From Polyangiaceae bacterium (lineage in GTDB: Bacteria; Myxococcota_A; Polyangia; Polyangiales; Polyangiaceae), in assembly GCA_020633205.1 (NCBI GenBank), contig JACKEB010000012.1:62001-126000 (forward strand): a stretch of DNA of 64,000 nt. Reading direction: 5' to 3'. Made by a program: the position numbers and the translations under genes. The notes under the pieces were generated by a model. The model made no database searches and was not told the origin of the DNA. It worked only from the letters and a program-made list of their open reading frames with translations. Below, piece after piece: positions 1 through 7,919 of this stretch (the stretch's first letter is position 1; every line of letters starts with the position of its first letter).

Positions 1-403
1 CGTCGAGCAGCGGTGCGGTTGCAGTCGCGACCTGCTCGACGTTGTCGAGCACCACAAGGATGTGCCCGAGTCGACTCAGACGATGCCCGATGTTGGATGT
101 GGCGTCGCCATGCTGGGAGCCAACGTTGGCACCAAGCGCGGCCGCCACCGCTGACACGACCTGACTCGCGCTCCGGCACGCAGACAGATCCACGAACCAT
201 GCGTGCTCACGATCGTCCGTTGCTATCCGCGTACGCCAGTCTGCAACCAGGTGAAGCGCAAGGCGCGTCTTGCCCATGCCACCGGGGCCAGTGACTGTCA
301 CCAGACGGTGCTGCTCGAGCAAGAGCGTCAACGTTCGAAGCTCCGCCTCGCGGCCAATGAAGCTGGACGCTGGCAGATCGAAGTGTGCTTGCGGTGGGGT
401 CAT
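1..403 (-). CDS. NB-ARC/AfsR-type predicted ATPase, partial (C-terminus beyond window)
   Basis: Reading leftward from an ATG at 403 there is an open frame to the window edge (134 codons). It opens with the box LPASSFIGREAEL, then a Walker A GPGGMGKT at about residues 39-46 and a Walker B HILVVLDN at about 114-121. This order is typical of the STAND/NB-ARC ATPases of AfsR, LuxR-like and 'predicted ATPase' regulators, which act as nucleotide-switched signalling proteins in the cytoplasm. The same frame has a stop near 462, so no SARP or other DNA-binding domain precedes the ATPase. The C-terminal effector or TPR region is not visible. A GTG about 11 codons upstream is an alternative start. Confidence 0.8.
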   Translation of the reverse strand, partial: MTPPQAHFDLPASSFIGREAELRTLTLLLEQHRLVTVTGPGGMGKTRLALHLVADWRTRIATDDREHAWFVDLSACRSASQVVSAVAAALGANVGSQHGDATSNIGHRLSRLGHILVVLDNVEQVATATAPLLD

Positions 404-535
404 CGCTGAAAGGAACGTGCCGCAACAGGTTCTCACGGAGTGGGAGGCGATGCGAAGCGAACCCGTTCAGGTGCTCGGTGTTCTGTTAAGGCAGGTTAAG
501 GCGCTCATTCAGGCTTGCCGCACTACAGCGATTGA

Positions 536-1678
536 ATGCACTTGCCTGTCCTCCGCTATTCCTCAGTTGTTTTGCTTGCTCTCACCATCGGCTGTGGGCG
601 CACGACGGACGGCGCGCTGAGCGATGCGGAACGCCCGGGCGACGCTGGAGTCAAGCCGCCAGACGACGCGGAGCTACCGTCCGATGCGGCGGTTGACCCA
701 CGCGTCGACCTCAGCGGCGCCCCCTCCCTCGAGCTCGTGGCGAGCGTGCCGTTAGCGCCCGCGAATGGCTGGAGAGGCTCGCCAGTGCGCATCGTGGCAA
801 CCGCCGCTGGCTTCGCCGTGGTGAGCGGATCGCTGATCCCCGACGGCCTTGTGCCGGTGCGGAGCGGCGTGCTGTCCGAGCACGGGAGCGTCACTTCTAC
901 GGAACTCGAGTGGCGTTGCCAGTCATACCTTGGGCTCCAAGGCGGAGCCGAAGCGACGCTGTTGTGCTTCGATGCCCAGACGCTACACGTTGCCTCCCTG
1001 GGAGCGAAAGGCGCGCTTGCAGGCGTTCAGAGCTTCGCGCTGGACGAGGCCGATACGACGGTAAGCGATCCAACTGGGACGACCGTTTGGGTGCGCACTT
1101 GGCGGGACACTGGATACTTCACGCTCCGTACTTACGACGTCGCCTCGGGGAAGCAGACCCACCAAGAGACGTATGAGCACGACGTCTCGAGCCCTGCTCT
1201 TGCTCCGGGCTCCTCTGGCGCCTGGCTCACTTCTGGCGTGCTCGTAGATCGCGCACCGACGGTGACAGTTCATCGCTTGCCAGACGGCGCGTCGTACGGG
1301 ACCTCGCTGTGTGAGGACACCAAGTTCGACTCTCACGATCTGGTCGAGGTCTCGACCTCAGCCGTTGCCTTGGCTGAGATGTGCGGCGACGACGTGAGGG
1401 TTTCACTGATCGACGTCGTCGCGGGATCTCGGGACTCGATCGTGTTTCGCAAGAACACGGAGGGGTGGGGCGCTCCGCTGATCACACACTGGGGTGAGCA
1501 GCTCGCGGTTGCCGCAGGCAAGGAGATCGTCGTCCTCGATCCGAAACTACAAGTTCGCGCCGTTGGAAGCGCCCCGGATACGGTTTACGGAGTCGCGGCG
1601 AAGGGGGCCACGCTTGCCGTGCTGTCCGGCGCCGGTGACTTCTCGATGCTGGTTACGCTGTTTCGCCTTCCAGAATAG
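536..1678 (+). CDS. Secreted lipoprotein, probable beta-propeller, function unknown
   Basis: 380 residues. The N-terminus is a lipoprotein signal with hydrophobic segment SSVVLLAL and lipobox LTIGC (Cys about residue 20), followed by an Asp/Ala/Pro-rich linker to about residue 60. The rest is a series of short beta-rich units (for example VRIVATAAGFAVVSG and GEQLAVAAGKEIVVLD) that read like blades of a repeat propeller, with no recognisable catalytic motif. It is probably anchored in the outer membrane or faces the periplasm. It resembles in style the lipoprotein at 15.4 kb. The gene stands alone between the divergent ATPase and a convergent channel gene. Function is not recognised. Confidence 0.75.
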   Translation: MHLPVLRYSSVVLLALTIGCGRTTDGALSDAERPGDAGVKPPDDAELPSDAAVDPRVDLSGAPSLELVASVPLAPANGWRGSPVRIVATAAGFAVVSGSLIPDGLVPVRSGVLSEHGSVTSTELEWRCQSYLGLQGGAEATLLCFDAQTLHVASLGAKGALAGVQSFALDEADTTVSDPTGTTVWVRTWRDTGYFTLRTYDVASGKQTHQETYEHDVSSPALAPGSSGAWLTSGVLVDRAPTVTVHRLPDGASYGTSLCEDTKFDSHDLVEVSTSAVALAEMCGDDVRVSLIDVVAGSRDSIVFRKNTEGWGAPLITHWGEQLAVAAGKEIVVLDPKLQVRAVGSAPDTVYGVAAKGATLAVLSGAGDFSMLVTLFRLPE

Positions 1679-1808
1679 CAAGAGTCAGCAGGGTTGGCCG
1701 GATGGCTCTCGCACGCCTACTCCGGACCTGGATCGAGGAGCAGGGTTTCGCGGCGCCTCGGCCTGAAGTCCAGGCTCTTGATCGAGCGAGGTAGCGGCGC
1801 CGGATTTT

Positions 1809-2897
1809 TCAGCTCCCCCCCAGGTACTTCTTGAGCCGCCTGTCCCAGTCAGGTCCGTTGATCTGCTGCAAGAGCGAGGTGTCGATGCCTTCAGTCAGCG
1901 GGCTGTCGTCCGGAAGCGCGAAGGCGTAGTCCTGGCGCTCCAGCTGAATCGGTAACACCCGCAGCCGGCCGTGATAGTCGCGATTGATTTGCCAGCGCAA
2001 AAGCGGTGCGTCGTAGACCACCGCGTCCACGTCGCCGGCGGCCAGCGCCGTCAGTCCAGCGTCCAAGGAGTCCACCGGCTTGAACTCGTTCTGGTTTCGC
2101 TTGAGCCACTCGCCGCTCGTGCTGTTCTCTACACTGGCGATGCGCAAGCGGCCGACGTCATCGCCGCTCTCGATGGGATCTCCGAGTTTCCCCACGGTTA
2201 AGGCGCTGGTAATCGACGCCGTGAAGAACGAAAGCACCAGCAAGGTGGCGAGCATCCAGACCATGCCCAACAGGCGCCCAGGAATCGTACGCGGTGCGAC
2301 GTCGCCGTAGCCAACGGTCGTCATCGTGACCATCGCCCACCAAAACCCCGCGAAGATTCCCTGACCGTGGCTACCTCCGAAGTGCTCGGGGTTCTGCTTG
2401 CGTTCGAAGAGCCAAGCCAAAAGGCCCACCACCAACAGCAACAGGCAGAGCGCCCCGATCACCTTGAGGAACGCCGGGGAGATCAGCGCCTGCACCACAG
2501 CGAGCCAACCAGAACCTTCCTCTTTCCGCACGGCGACTCCAAGGCCAGAGCTCGTGATGGGGTGAGCGAAATCCATGCGCCGCTCCCGCTCAGCCGTGAC
2601 GGTGATCGCGCCGAGCCCGACGTCGACCTCGCCCTTCTCCACGGCAGCCAACAGACCCTCCAGGTCGTACACTTTGTAGCTAAAACGCCAGCCTTGATCG
2701 GCGGCGATGTCTTCCCACAAATCGACTGCGAGCCCACGGTAGCGGTCGCCGTCTTCGATGACGAACGGAGGCGCAACCTTCACACCAACGACCAAGGTGC
2801 GTTCTGGCGTAGCGGCTGGTTCGGCGGCGCCGGCGCTCAGCGCAAACAGCACGGTGACCATCAGAATCAGGATCGAGTGGAAGGTGCGTCGAATCAT
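1809..2897 (-). CDS. Prokaryotic ionotropic glutamate receptor-type potassium channel (GluR0-like)
   Basis: About 362 residues from the ATG at 2897, which has GGAG 5 nt upstream; an ATG 21 nt further up lacks a good site. Domain order: signal peptide (1-25), first half of a periplasmic-binding-protein domain, TM1 (about 143-165), pore loop with the potassium filter TVGYGD (194-199), TM2 (about 205-233), then the second half of the binding domain (SVENSTSGEW, DAVVYDAPLLRW). This split ligand domain around an inverted pore is the architecture of GluR0-like receptors, which open a K+ channel when an amino acid binds. A third membrane segment, as in eukaryotic AMPA receptors, is absent. A hairpin separates it from the LysR gene. 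The ligand cannot be predicted here. Confidence 0.88.
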   Translation of the reverse strand: MIRRTFHSILILMVTVLFALSAGAAEPAATPERTLVVGVKVAPPFVIEDGDRYRGLAVDLWEDIAADQGWRFSYKVYDLEGLLAAVEKGEVDVGLGAITVTAERERRMDFAHPITSSGLGVAVRKEEGSGWLAVVQALISPAFLKVIGALCLLLLVVGLLAWLFERKQNPEHFGGSHGQGIFAGFWWAMVTMTTVGYGDVAPRTIPGRLLGMVWMLATLLVLSFFTASITSALTVGKLGDPIESGDDVGRLRIASVENSTSGEWLKRNQNEFKPVDSLDAGLTALAAGDVDAVVYDAPLLRWQINRDYHGRLRVLPIQLERQDYAFALPDDSPLTEGIDTSLLQQINGPDWDRRLKKYLGGS

Positions 2898-2908
2898 CCG
2901 GGCTCCAC

Positions 2909-2946
2909 AAAAAGGCATCTAGGGCGCGTCGTCGACGGGACGCGCC
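2909..2946 (-). terminator. Hairpin with T-run between LysR gene and channel gene
   Basis: On the minus strand an 8-bp stem GGCGCGTC/GACGCGCC (2939-2946 with 2923-2930, 8-nt loop) is followed nine bases later by TTTTT (2909-2913). It lies after the stop of the LysR gene and just before the channel gene, so it could end LysR transcription or act as a leader attenuator for the channel. The gap between stem and T-run makes it imperfect. Confidence 0.45.
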
Positions 2947-2978
2947 TTAGGACACCTTACATGAAACCGCGGCCGCCT

Positions 2979-3929
2979 TCAGGCGGGCCGGAGCATTCCC
3001 GCCTCCTCGGCGAGTCGGCTCAGCACGTCTCGCAGCCAACGCTGTTGAGGGTCTCGCTGCGCGCGCTCGTGCCAGACCATCGGCAGATCGACCGGCGCGA
3101 GCTCCAGCTGCCGCGGTGGTTGTTTGATCACGAGACGAGCTTGGCCGTAGAGCTTCTTGGCCAGCCAGAGGGCGGTGGTGAGCACCAAATCGGTCTCCGC
3201 CACAATGAGTGGGGACAGCACCACGTAGGGTATCTTCAGCCCAACCCGTCGCGATTTGCCAAGGCGAGCCAGCGCAACATCCACGTGGGCGCTGCCCTCC
3301 GAACCGACGCCGATCAACAAATGGTCCAACTGCACAAAGGTATCCAGCGACCAACGTTTCCGCAGGGCAGGGTGGCCTCGACGCAGCACGGTCGCCCACC
3401 GCTGCCTCACCAGAGGCTTTGCGTAGATCCCGCGCTCGTCGCCTCGTGGCTCACCGATCGTGAGGTCCACTTCTCCGGATGCGAGCTGTTCCCGCCACGC
3501 AGGGGACCAGCGTACTATCTCCAAATCGAGCCCCGGTGCATCTCGGCGCAGAGTGCGCATCAGAGCGGGACCCAACATAAAGGTGACAATATCGGGTGCC
3601 GCAAGCCGCAACACCCCGCGAGCCTGCTTTGGGTCGAAGCCATCTGGTGCGATCAAGCCCCGGATCTCTGCGAGGATACGCTGTAGGCGAGGGAGCAGCG
3701 CCTCCGCCTTCGGAGTTGGCTGCATCTGCTGACCGACCCGCACTAGCAGCTCATCGCCCAGCATCTCGCGTAGCCGCGCCAAGGCACGGCTCATCGCGGG
3801 CTGGCTGACGTGCACACGCCGCGCCGCGCGCGTGACGTGGCCCTCCAGGAGTAGTGCTTCGAGCGCCACCAGCAAGTTCAAGTCCAGCGTCGCGATATCC
3901 ACTTCGTGGATGATAGCGGCTCCAGCCAT
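2979..3929 (-). CDS. LysR-family transcriptional regulator
   Basis: 316 residues, the usual length for the family. A winged helix-turn-helix spans about residues 14-75 (core TRAARRVHVSQPAMSRALARL), followed by the two-lobe LysR substrate-binding domain (GVLRLAAPDIVTFMLG, WREQLASGEVDLTIG). It should bind DNA as a tetramer and respond to a small ligand. It lies 18 nt downstream of the SnoaL-like lipoprotein gene on the same strand and is not divergent from any gene, so its target is unclear. The channel gene downstream is separated by a hairpin. Confidence 0.88.
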   Translation of the reverse strand: MAGAAIIHEVDIATLDLNLLVALEALLLEGHVTRAARRVHVSQPAMSRALARLREMLGDELLVRVGQQMQPTPKAEALLPRLQRILAEIRGLIAPDGFDPKQARGVLRLAAPDIVTFMLGPALMRTLRRDAPGLDLEIVRWSPAWREQLASGEVDLTIGEPRGDERGIYAKPLVRQRWATVLRRGHPALRKRWSLDTFVQLDHLLIGVGSEGSAHVDVALARLGKSRRVGLKIPYVVLSPLIVAETDLVLTTALWLAKKLYGQARLVIKQPPRQLELAPVDLPMVWHERAQRDPQQRWLRDVLSRLAEEAGMLRPA

Positions 3930-3947
3930 GCGCAGAAGTAATTGTGA

Positions 3948-4445
3948 CTAGCGCTTTGTCTCGAGCTGCGGATTCGGACCATTGGCGCCTCGCCAGAACG
4001 CCAAGCCTCCGCTTCCTTGCCTACGGTAGATCTGCATGAACCAGCTGTTGACCTGGACCGCTGGTGCGCCTGCGATGGGCCGGAACGCTCCGCTCGCGGT
4101 TCCCCGCACGACCACCAAGTCGCCATCCTGGGTGACCTCGGACAGCGTCGGCACCATCTCGACTCGGTACGTCGCGAACGTTCCTCGCCAAAATTCGCGG
4201 ATTTCAGCGCTCCCTTCCACGGGCGCTTCTCCCGGACTCTGGATCACCGCGTCAGGCGTGTAGAGCGTCATCAACCCCTCCAGGTCGCCGCGCGCCATGC
4301 CCTGATACGCTTGGGAGATGCGTGTCTCAACCTCGCGATAGACCTCGCTGGTCGCCGTCAAACGCGTCATCGATGAATCCTCCGGAGGTCGTCCGCAAGC
4401 GGCGAGCGAAAGCACCAAGAGCAGTGCTGGAACAAGACGGGTCAC
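3948..4445 (-). CDS. SnoaL-like/DUF4440 lipoprotein
   Basis: 165 residues. A lipoprotein signal ends in lipobox LSLAAC (Cys about residue 17). The mature part has the NTF2-like pattern: an initial helix (YREVETRISQAYQGMARGD), LYTPDAVIQSPGE and a C-terminal sheet ending in SWFMQIYRR. Members of this fold are small-molecule isomerases or ligand binders, and the lipid anchor suggests an envelope location. It is followed closely by the LysR gene and may be transcribed with it. No catalytic residues can be assigned. Confidence 0.78.
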   Translation of the reverse strand: MTRLVPALLLVLSLAACGRPPEDSSMTRLTATSEVYREVETRISQAYQGMARGDLEGLMTLYTPDAVIQSPGEAPVEGSAEIREFWRGTFATYRVEMVPTLSEVTQDGDLVVVRGTASGAFRPIAGAPAVQVNSWFMQIYRRQGSGGLAFWRGANGPNPQLETKR

Positions 4446-4573
4446 GCTTGGAGTCTGCGAGTCTGCAAGTCATGTCACCAATGACTAGTCCTGATACTCG
4501 CTATGCGGCTGGCGGATTGCGAGTTCCGCGAGGCTTCGTCTCCGCGAACCTACGACCTGTTCGCTCCGTGTAG

Positions 4574-5086
4574 TCACACGGCCGCGAACTCGGGACGATA
4601 GCGGACGACGCCAGTGACGCCGTCGAGTGCACCGGGGCGGAGCTCTTGAACGAAGAAGACGTCGTCGGGTACCGGATTCTCCCAGCAGATCCCTAGCGGT
4701 TTCGCACGCACGAAGCCATGGCGTGGGTAGTAGTCGGCGTGACCGAGCACCACGCAGATCTCGTGGCCCGCAGCGCGGAGACGCTCGAGGCCATCCCGGA
4801 TCAGGCGTCCGCCGATCCCTTCGCGTTGCCGCAGCGGGTCGACCGCCATCGGTCCGAGGCCAACGCCGGCGAATGTGGCCCCCTCCGACTCGATCGTGAC
4901 GGGGGAGAACGCGATGTGCCCAATCACCGCATCATCCGCTAGCGCGACGACCGACAGATTCAGCGCTGAGTTCGCGCGCAACGCGTCCACCAGCCGGGCC
5001 TCCGCGGCGGTTTTGAACGCTGCGGCGTTGAGGCGATGAATCGCTGCAACGTCGCCGGCCTGCTCTGGGCGGAAAACTAGTGTCAT
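4574..5086 (-). CDS. GNAT N-acetyltransferase (YhbS-like)
   Basis: 170 residues, a single GNAT domain. The acetyl-CoA loop is visible as VDPLRQREGIGGRLI (about 91-105), preceded by the beta-4 strand GVGLGPMAV. The C-terminal stretch GHADYYPRHGFVRAKPLGI is the YhbS-type ending. It should acetylate a small molecule or protein amine in the cytoplasm; the substrate is unknown. It starts 7 nt after the HxlR regulator gene stops and is very likely co-transcribed with it. Confidence 0.85.
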   Translation of the reverse strand: MTLVFRPEQAGDVAAIHRLNAAAFKTAAEARLVDALRANSALNLSVVALADDAVIGHIAFSPVTIESEGATFAGVGLGPMAVDPLRQREGIGGRLIRDGLERLRAAGHEICVVLGHADYYPRHGFVRAKPLGICWENPVPDDVFFVQELRPGALDGVTGVVRYRPEFAAV

Positions 5087-5093
5087 CGTCTGG

Positions 5094-5525
5094 CTACTTC
5101 AGGTGCTGGGAGCGCAACTCCGACATCACGTGCTCCCAAACCTCAGGACCGCCCTCTTGCAGCGTACGCACCTGTTTCCGTGCGGCTTTATCGAGCTTCT
5201 TTGCGTCGGGTACCCAGCGCGAACCCCAGGCACCGATTTGCACGATCACGGGGAGCAGTGTGATCGATTTCTCCGTGAGGGAGTAGATCGCCTTTTGCTT
5301 GTGCGTGGGGTCGACGGACTTCGTCAGCAGGCCGTGCTCGACGAGGCGCGAGAGACGATCCGCGAGGATGTTCGACGAGATGTGCTCGTCAGACTGCTGT
5401 AGCTCTCGGAAGTGGCGCTTGCCAGCGAACATCATGTCGCGCAGCACGAGGAGCGTCCACGAGTCACCGAAGACCTCGAGGGACAAGCTGATGGGACAGT
5501 AGGAGCGCGGCTCGTTCTGGGTCAT
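5094..5525 (-). CDS. HxlR-family transcriptional regulator
   Basis: 143 residues. The family signature is complete: SYCPISLSLEVFGDSWTLLVLRDMMF at the N-terminus with the conserved Cys at about residue 10, then a winged helix (HFRELQQSDEHISSNILADRLSRL, residues about 46-75). Such regulators often sense carbonyls, quinones or thiol oxidants through that Cys. It is divergent from the GFA-fold enzyme at 5602. The intergenic region carries a two-site inverted repeat that starts 5 bases from this gene's start codon. It probably represses both genes. Confidence 0.9.
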   Translation of the reverse strand: MTQNEPRSYCPISLSLEVFGDSWTLLVLRDMMFAGKRHFRELQQSDEHISSNILADRLSRLVEHGLLTKSVDPTHKQKAIYSLTEKSITLLPVIVQIGAWGSRWVPDAKKLDKAARKQVRTLQEGGPEVWEHVMSELRSQHLK

Positions 5526-5530
5526 GAGGA

Positions 5531-5586
5531 ACTGCTTGCATTTTAAAAGTGGTCATGTAGGTTGCAACTGCTTGCAAAATGCAAGC
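5531..5586. promoter_or_regulatory. Operator-like repeats between HxlR and GFA genes
   Basis: The 10-mer ACTGCTTGCA occurs at 5531-5540 and again at 5567-5576, 36 bp apart, so on about the same face of the helix allowing for drift. The second copy lies in a perfect palindrome GCTTGCA-AAA-TGCAAGC (5570-5586), and GCTTGCATTTT (5534-5544) is mirrored by AAAATGCAAGC. The sites lie immediately upstream of both start codons. By position they should bind the HxlR protein; that is an inference. Confidence 0.6.
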
Positions 5587-5601
5587 GCTCAAGGAGGCAA
5601 A

Positions 5602-6018
5602 ATGTCGCTAGAAACCTACACGGGGAGTTGTCACTGCGGAGCGATCCGCTTCGAGGCCGAGCTGGATCTGACTGACGGGTCAAACCGCTGCAACTGCTCA
5701 TACTGCGTCAAGGCGCGTGCGTGGTTCGCCTTTGCGAAGGGGGCTAGCCGTTTCCGCCTGATCGCGGGCGAGGCGTCGGAGTACCGCTGGACGCCACCGG
5801 AAGAGAGCGAGCCGCACCTAACGTTTTCCTTCTGCGGGAAATGTGGCGTGCGCACCTTCGCCCGAGGCGAGCTGGAGGCACTGGGAGGAACCTTTCACGC
5901 CATCTCCGTCCCGACGCTCGACCTCTCGCCCGAGCAGTTCGCCGCGATCCCGGTGCGCTACATCAACGGTCGGGAGCGCCGCTACGATGAGGCGCCGCCC
6001 TATCCTGAAGCGATTTGA
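5602..6018 (+). CDS. GFA/CENP-V-fold zinc enzyme
   Basis: 138 residues starting at the ATG with a strong AAGGAGG six bases upstream; a longer reading from 5524 has no such site and would run through the operator. The zinc ligands of the Mss4-like GFA fold are all present: GSCHCG (Cys10, Cys12), CNCSYC (Cys30, Cys32, Cys35) and CGKCG (Cys78, Cys81). Members include the glutathione-dependent formaldehyde-activating protein, but most are uncharacterised. The divergent HxlR regulator fits induction by an aldehyde or other electrophile. Confidence 0.85.
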   Translation: MSLETYTGSCHCGAIRFEAELDLTDGSNRCNCSYCVKARAWFAFAKGASRFRLIAGEASEYRWTPPEESEPHLTFSFCGKCGVRTFARGELEALGGTFHAISVPTLDLSPEQFAAIPVRYINGRERRYDEAPPYPEAI

Positions 6019-6024
6019 GGGGCC

Positions 6025-6831
6025 TCAGCATTCTCGTGTGTAGAGCTGGTACTGATCCTCGATGCCGCGCCGCCCCTTTGCGAAGCGCGCCGGTGTGGTG
6101 CCGACGATGCGCTTGAAGTGCTTCGTCAGCTGCGCTTGATCGTAGAAGCCGAGCAGCGGAGCCAAGTCGGACGCCCTCACCCCCGCCCTCAACAGACGCT
6201 TTGCTTCAGCGATGCGCAGGTGAGTCAGGTAGCGATGCGGGGGCATGCCGATTTCCTTACGGAAGGCGCGGCAGAGATGAAACTTGTCGTAGGCGGCCTC
6301 TGCGGCAAGCTGATCCAGCGTGATGGCCTGGCTGAGTGAGGCTCGCAAGCAGTCCACCGCTCGTTTTACCGGACGTGAGTAGTCGGGTAAGCCGCCGGAG
6401 AGCGGAGTGAACGCGCAGATTGACTCTGCCAGTAGGACTTCGAGCGTGAAGGAGTCAGCCTGTGCCTCAATAGCGTCGATCAGGCGGTGAAAAGGCGCTG
6501 CCCGCTCGTCGCCGGGCTCGAGCTGAGGGTGGACGACGCCTGCTCGTAGCTGAGCCTTTGCCTGTAAGACCATATCCGTGGGGAGACGGACTACGGTGAA
6601 GGTGGTGGGCCCGGCGTGGGAGAGGTGGCGCACCACGTCTCCAGGTTGCTTCAGCAGGATGCTTCCGGCGCGGGAGCGCCAGGCGCGGCCGTTGCCCCAC
6701 CACTCGGTGTCGCCAGATTCGATGCGACCGACGCCGAAGTGCTCCTTCATGCCCGTGTGGCGTGAGGATGTGGTGCCGCGTCCGGCGCTCAGGCCGGGCA
6801 AGGAGACTGGCAGCTCATTCAGGCGATCCAT
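6025..6831 (-). CDS. AraC-family transcriptional regulator
   Basis: 268 residues. The N-terminal half is a cupin-like AraC-binding domain (EWWGNGRAWRSRAGSILLKQPGD). The C-terminal 100 residues contain the two helix-turn-helix units: SQAITLDQLAAEAAYDKFHLCRAFRKEIGMPPHRYL and GVRASDLAPLLGFYDQAQLTKHFKRIVGTTPARFAKG. It ends 7 nt from the convergent GFA gene and is divergent from the aldo/keto reductase gene (start 6984), which is its most likely target. Confidence 0.88.
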   Translation of the reverse strand: MDRLNELPVSLPGLSAGRGTTSSRHTGMKEHFGVGRIESGDTEWWGNGRAWRSRAGSILLKQPGDVVRHLSHAGPTTFTVVRLPTDMVLQAKAQLRAGVVHPQLEPGDERAAPFHRLIDAIEAQADSFTLEVLLAESICAFTPLSGGLPDYSRPVKRAVDCLRASLSQAITLDQLAAEAAYDKFHLCRAFRKEIGMPPHRYLTHLRIAEAKRLLRAGVRASDLAPLLGFYDQAQLTKHFKRIVGTTPARFAKGRRGIEDQYQLYTREC

Positions 6832-6983
6832 CGGGGCTCACTCAAGCATCGCCGATATCGCGGCGCTTGTACGTTCTTGGCGGGTGATTCTGCCAAGCAG
6901 CGCCAAGCCGCTCAGCCGCCGCGCGCCATGTAAGCTGGGCGAGCTGCTTCGTGCTCGCGAACTCGAGACGGAAGGACTCCACG

Positions 6984-7919
6984 ATGAACATTGCACTTGG
7001 CTGCATGGGGTTGAGTGGCCCCTACGGCAAGACCGACGACACCCAGAGCATCCAGCTGATTCAGGCGGCGATTGAGCGCGGCGTGCAGCTCTTGGACACC
7101 GCTGACTTTTACGCGGCGGGTCACAACGAGCTCTTGATTGGCAAAGCCATCGCTGGGCGCCGGGAGCAGGTGAAGCTGTCGCTGAAGTTTGGCGCGCTGC
7201 TCGGCCCCGATCGAAGTTGGGGTGGGGTAGATGCCCGCCCCCAGGCGCTCAAGAACTTCTTGGCCTACTCGCTGGTACGCCTTGGGACGGATTACGTAGA
7301 CGTCTACCGCCCGGCGCGTCTGGACCCAGCGGTGCCGATCGAAGACACCATCGGCGCCATCGCTGAGTTGGTCCAGGCAGGCTACGTGCGCACGATAGGG
7401 CTCTCCGAAGTGGGGTCTGAAACGATTCGCCGAGCCGCCGGCGTGCATGCGATTGCCGACTTGCAGATCGAATACTCCATCGCTAGCCGCGGACCGGAGG
7501 CGGAGATCTTCCCGTTGCTGCATGAGCTTGGCATCGGAGCAACGCTGTATGGGGTGTTGTCGCGGGGACTGCTCTCCGCCAGCGAGCTCAAGCCTGGAGA
7601 CGCTCGCGCGCACATGCCACGTTTCTCCGGGGAAAATGCCGAGGCGAACGCGAAGATCGTGAAGGGCCTCGGCGAGCTTGCCAAGAGCTGGGGAATGACC
7701 CCGAGTCAGCTCGCCATCGGCTGGGTGCAGGCGAAGGAGCCGCGGTTCACCCCGACCCTCGGTATGCGCTCAGAGCAGCAGCTGGAAGAGGCACTTTCGG
7801 CGCAGCCCCTCGACGTTGAGCAACTCGCGGCGGTGGAAGCCATCGCGCCCGCTGGCGCATTCGCTGGCACTCGTTACCCAGCGGCGCATATGGCAGCGCT
7901 CGATAGCGAGCGGCGCTAG
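6984..7919 (+). CDS. Aldo/keto reductase lacking the usual catalytic histidine
   Basis: 311 residues from the ATG at 6984, with GAAGGA upstream. The (beta/alpha)8 fold is recognisable: IALGCMGLSG, then LLDTADFYAAGHNE carrying the catalytic Asp and Tyr, the Lys in SLKFG, and the NADPH-binding end WVQAKEPRFTPTLGMRS. The fourth tetrad residue, normally His in a YxxHR motif, is replaced: the segment reads DVYRPARLDP. This substitution marks a distinct subgroup of NADPH oxidoreductases, so the activity may be altered. It is divergent from an AraC regulator. Its stop codon shares the bases CTAG with the convergent monooxygenase gene. Confidence 0.87.
   Translation: MNIALGCMGLSGPYGKTDDTQSIQLIQAAIERGVQLLDTADFYAAGHNELLIGKAIAGRREQVKLSLKFGALLGPDRSWGGVDARPQALKNFLAYSLVRLGTDYVDVYRPARLDPAVPIEDTIGAIAELVQAGYVRTIGLSEVGSETIRRAAGVHAIADLQIEYSIASRGPEAEIFPLLHELGIGATLYGVLSRGLLSASELKPGDARAHMPRFSGENAEANAKIVKGLGELAKSWGMTPSQLAIGWVQAKEPRFTPTLGMRSEQQLEEALSAQPLDVEQLAAVEAIAPAGAFAGTRYPAAHMAALDSERR

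Noticed and set aside
2367..3686. 439-codon open frame across the channel and LysR genes
   Set aside because: It is antisense to two well-supported genes and has no recognisable domain.
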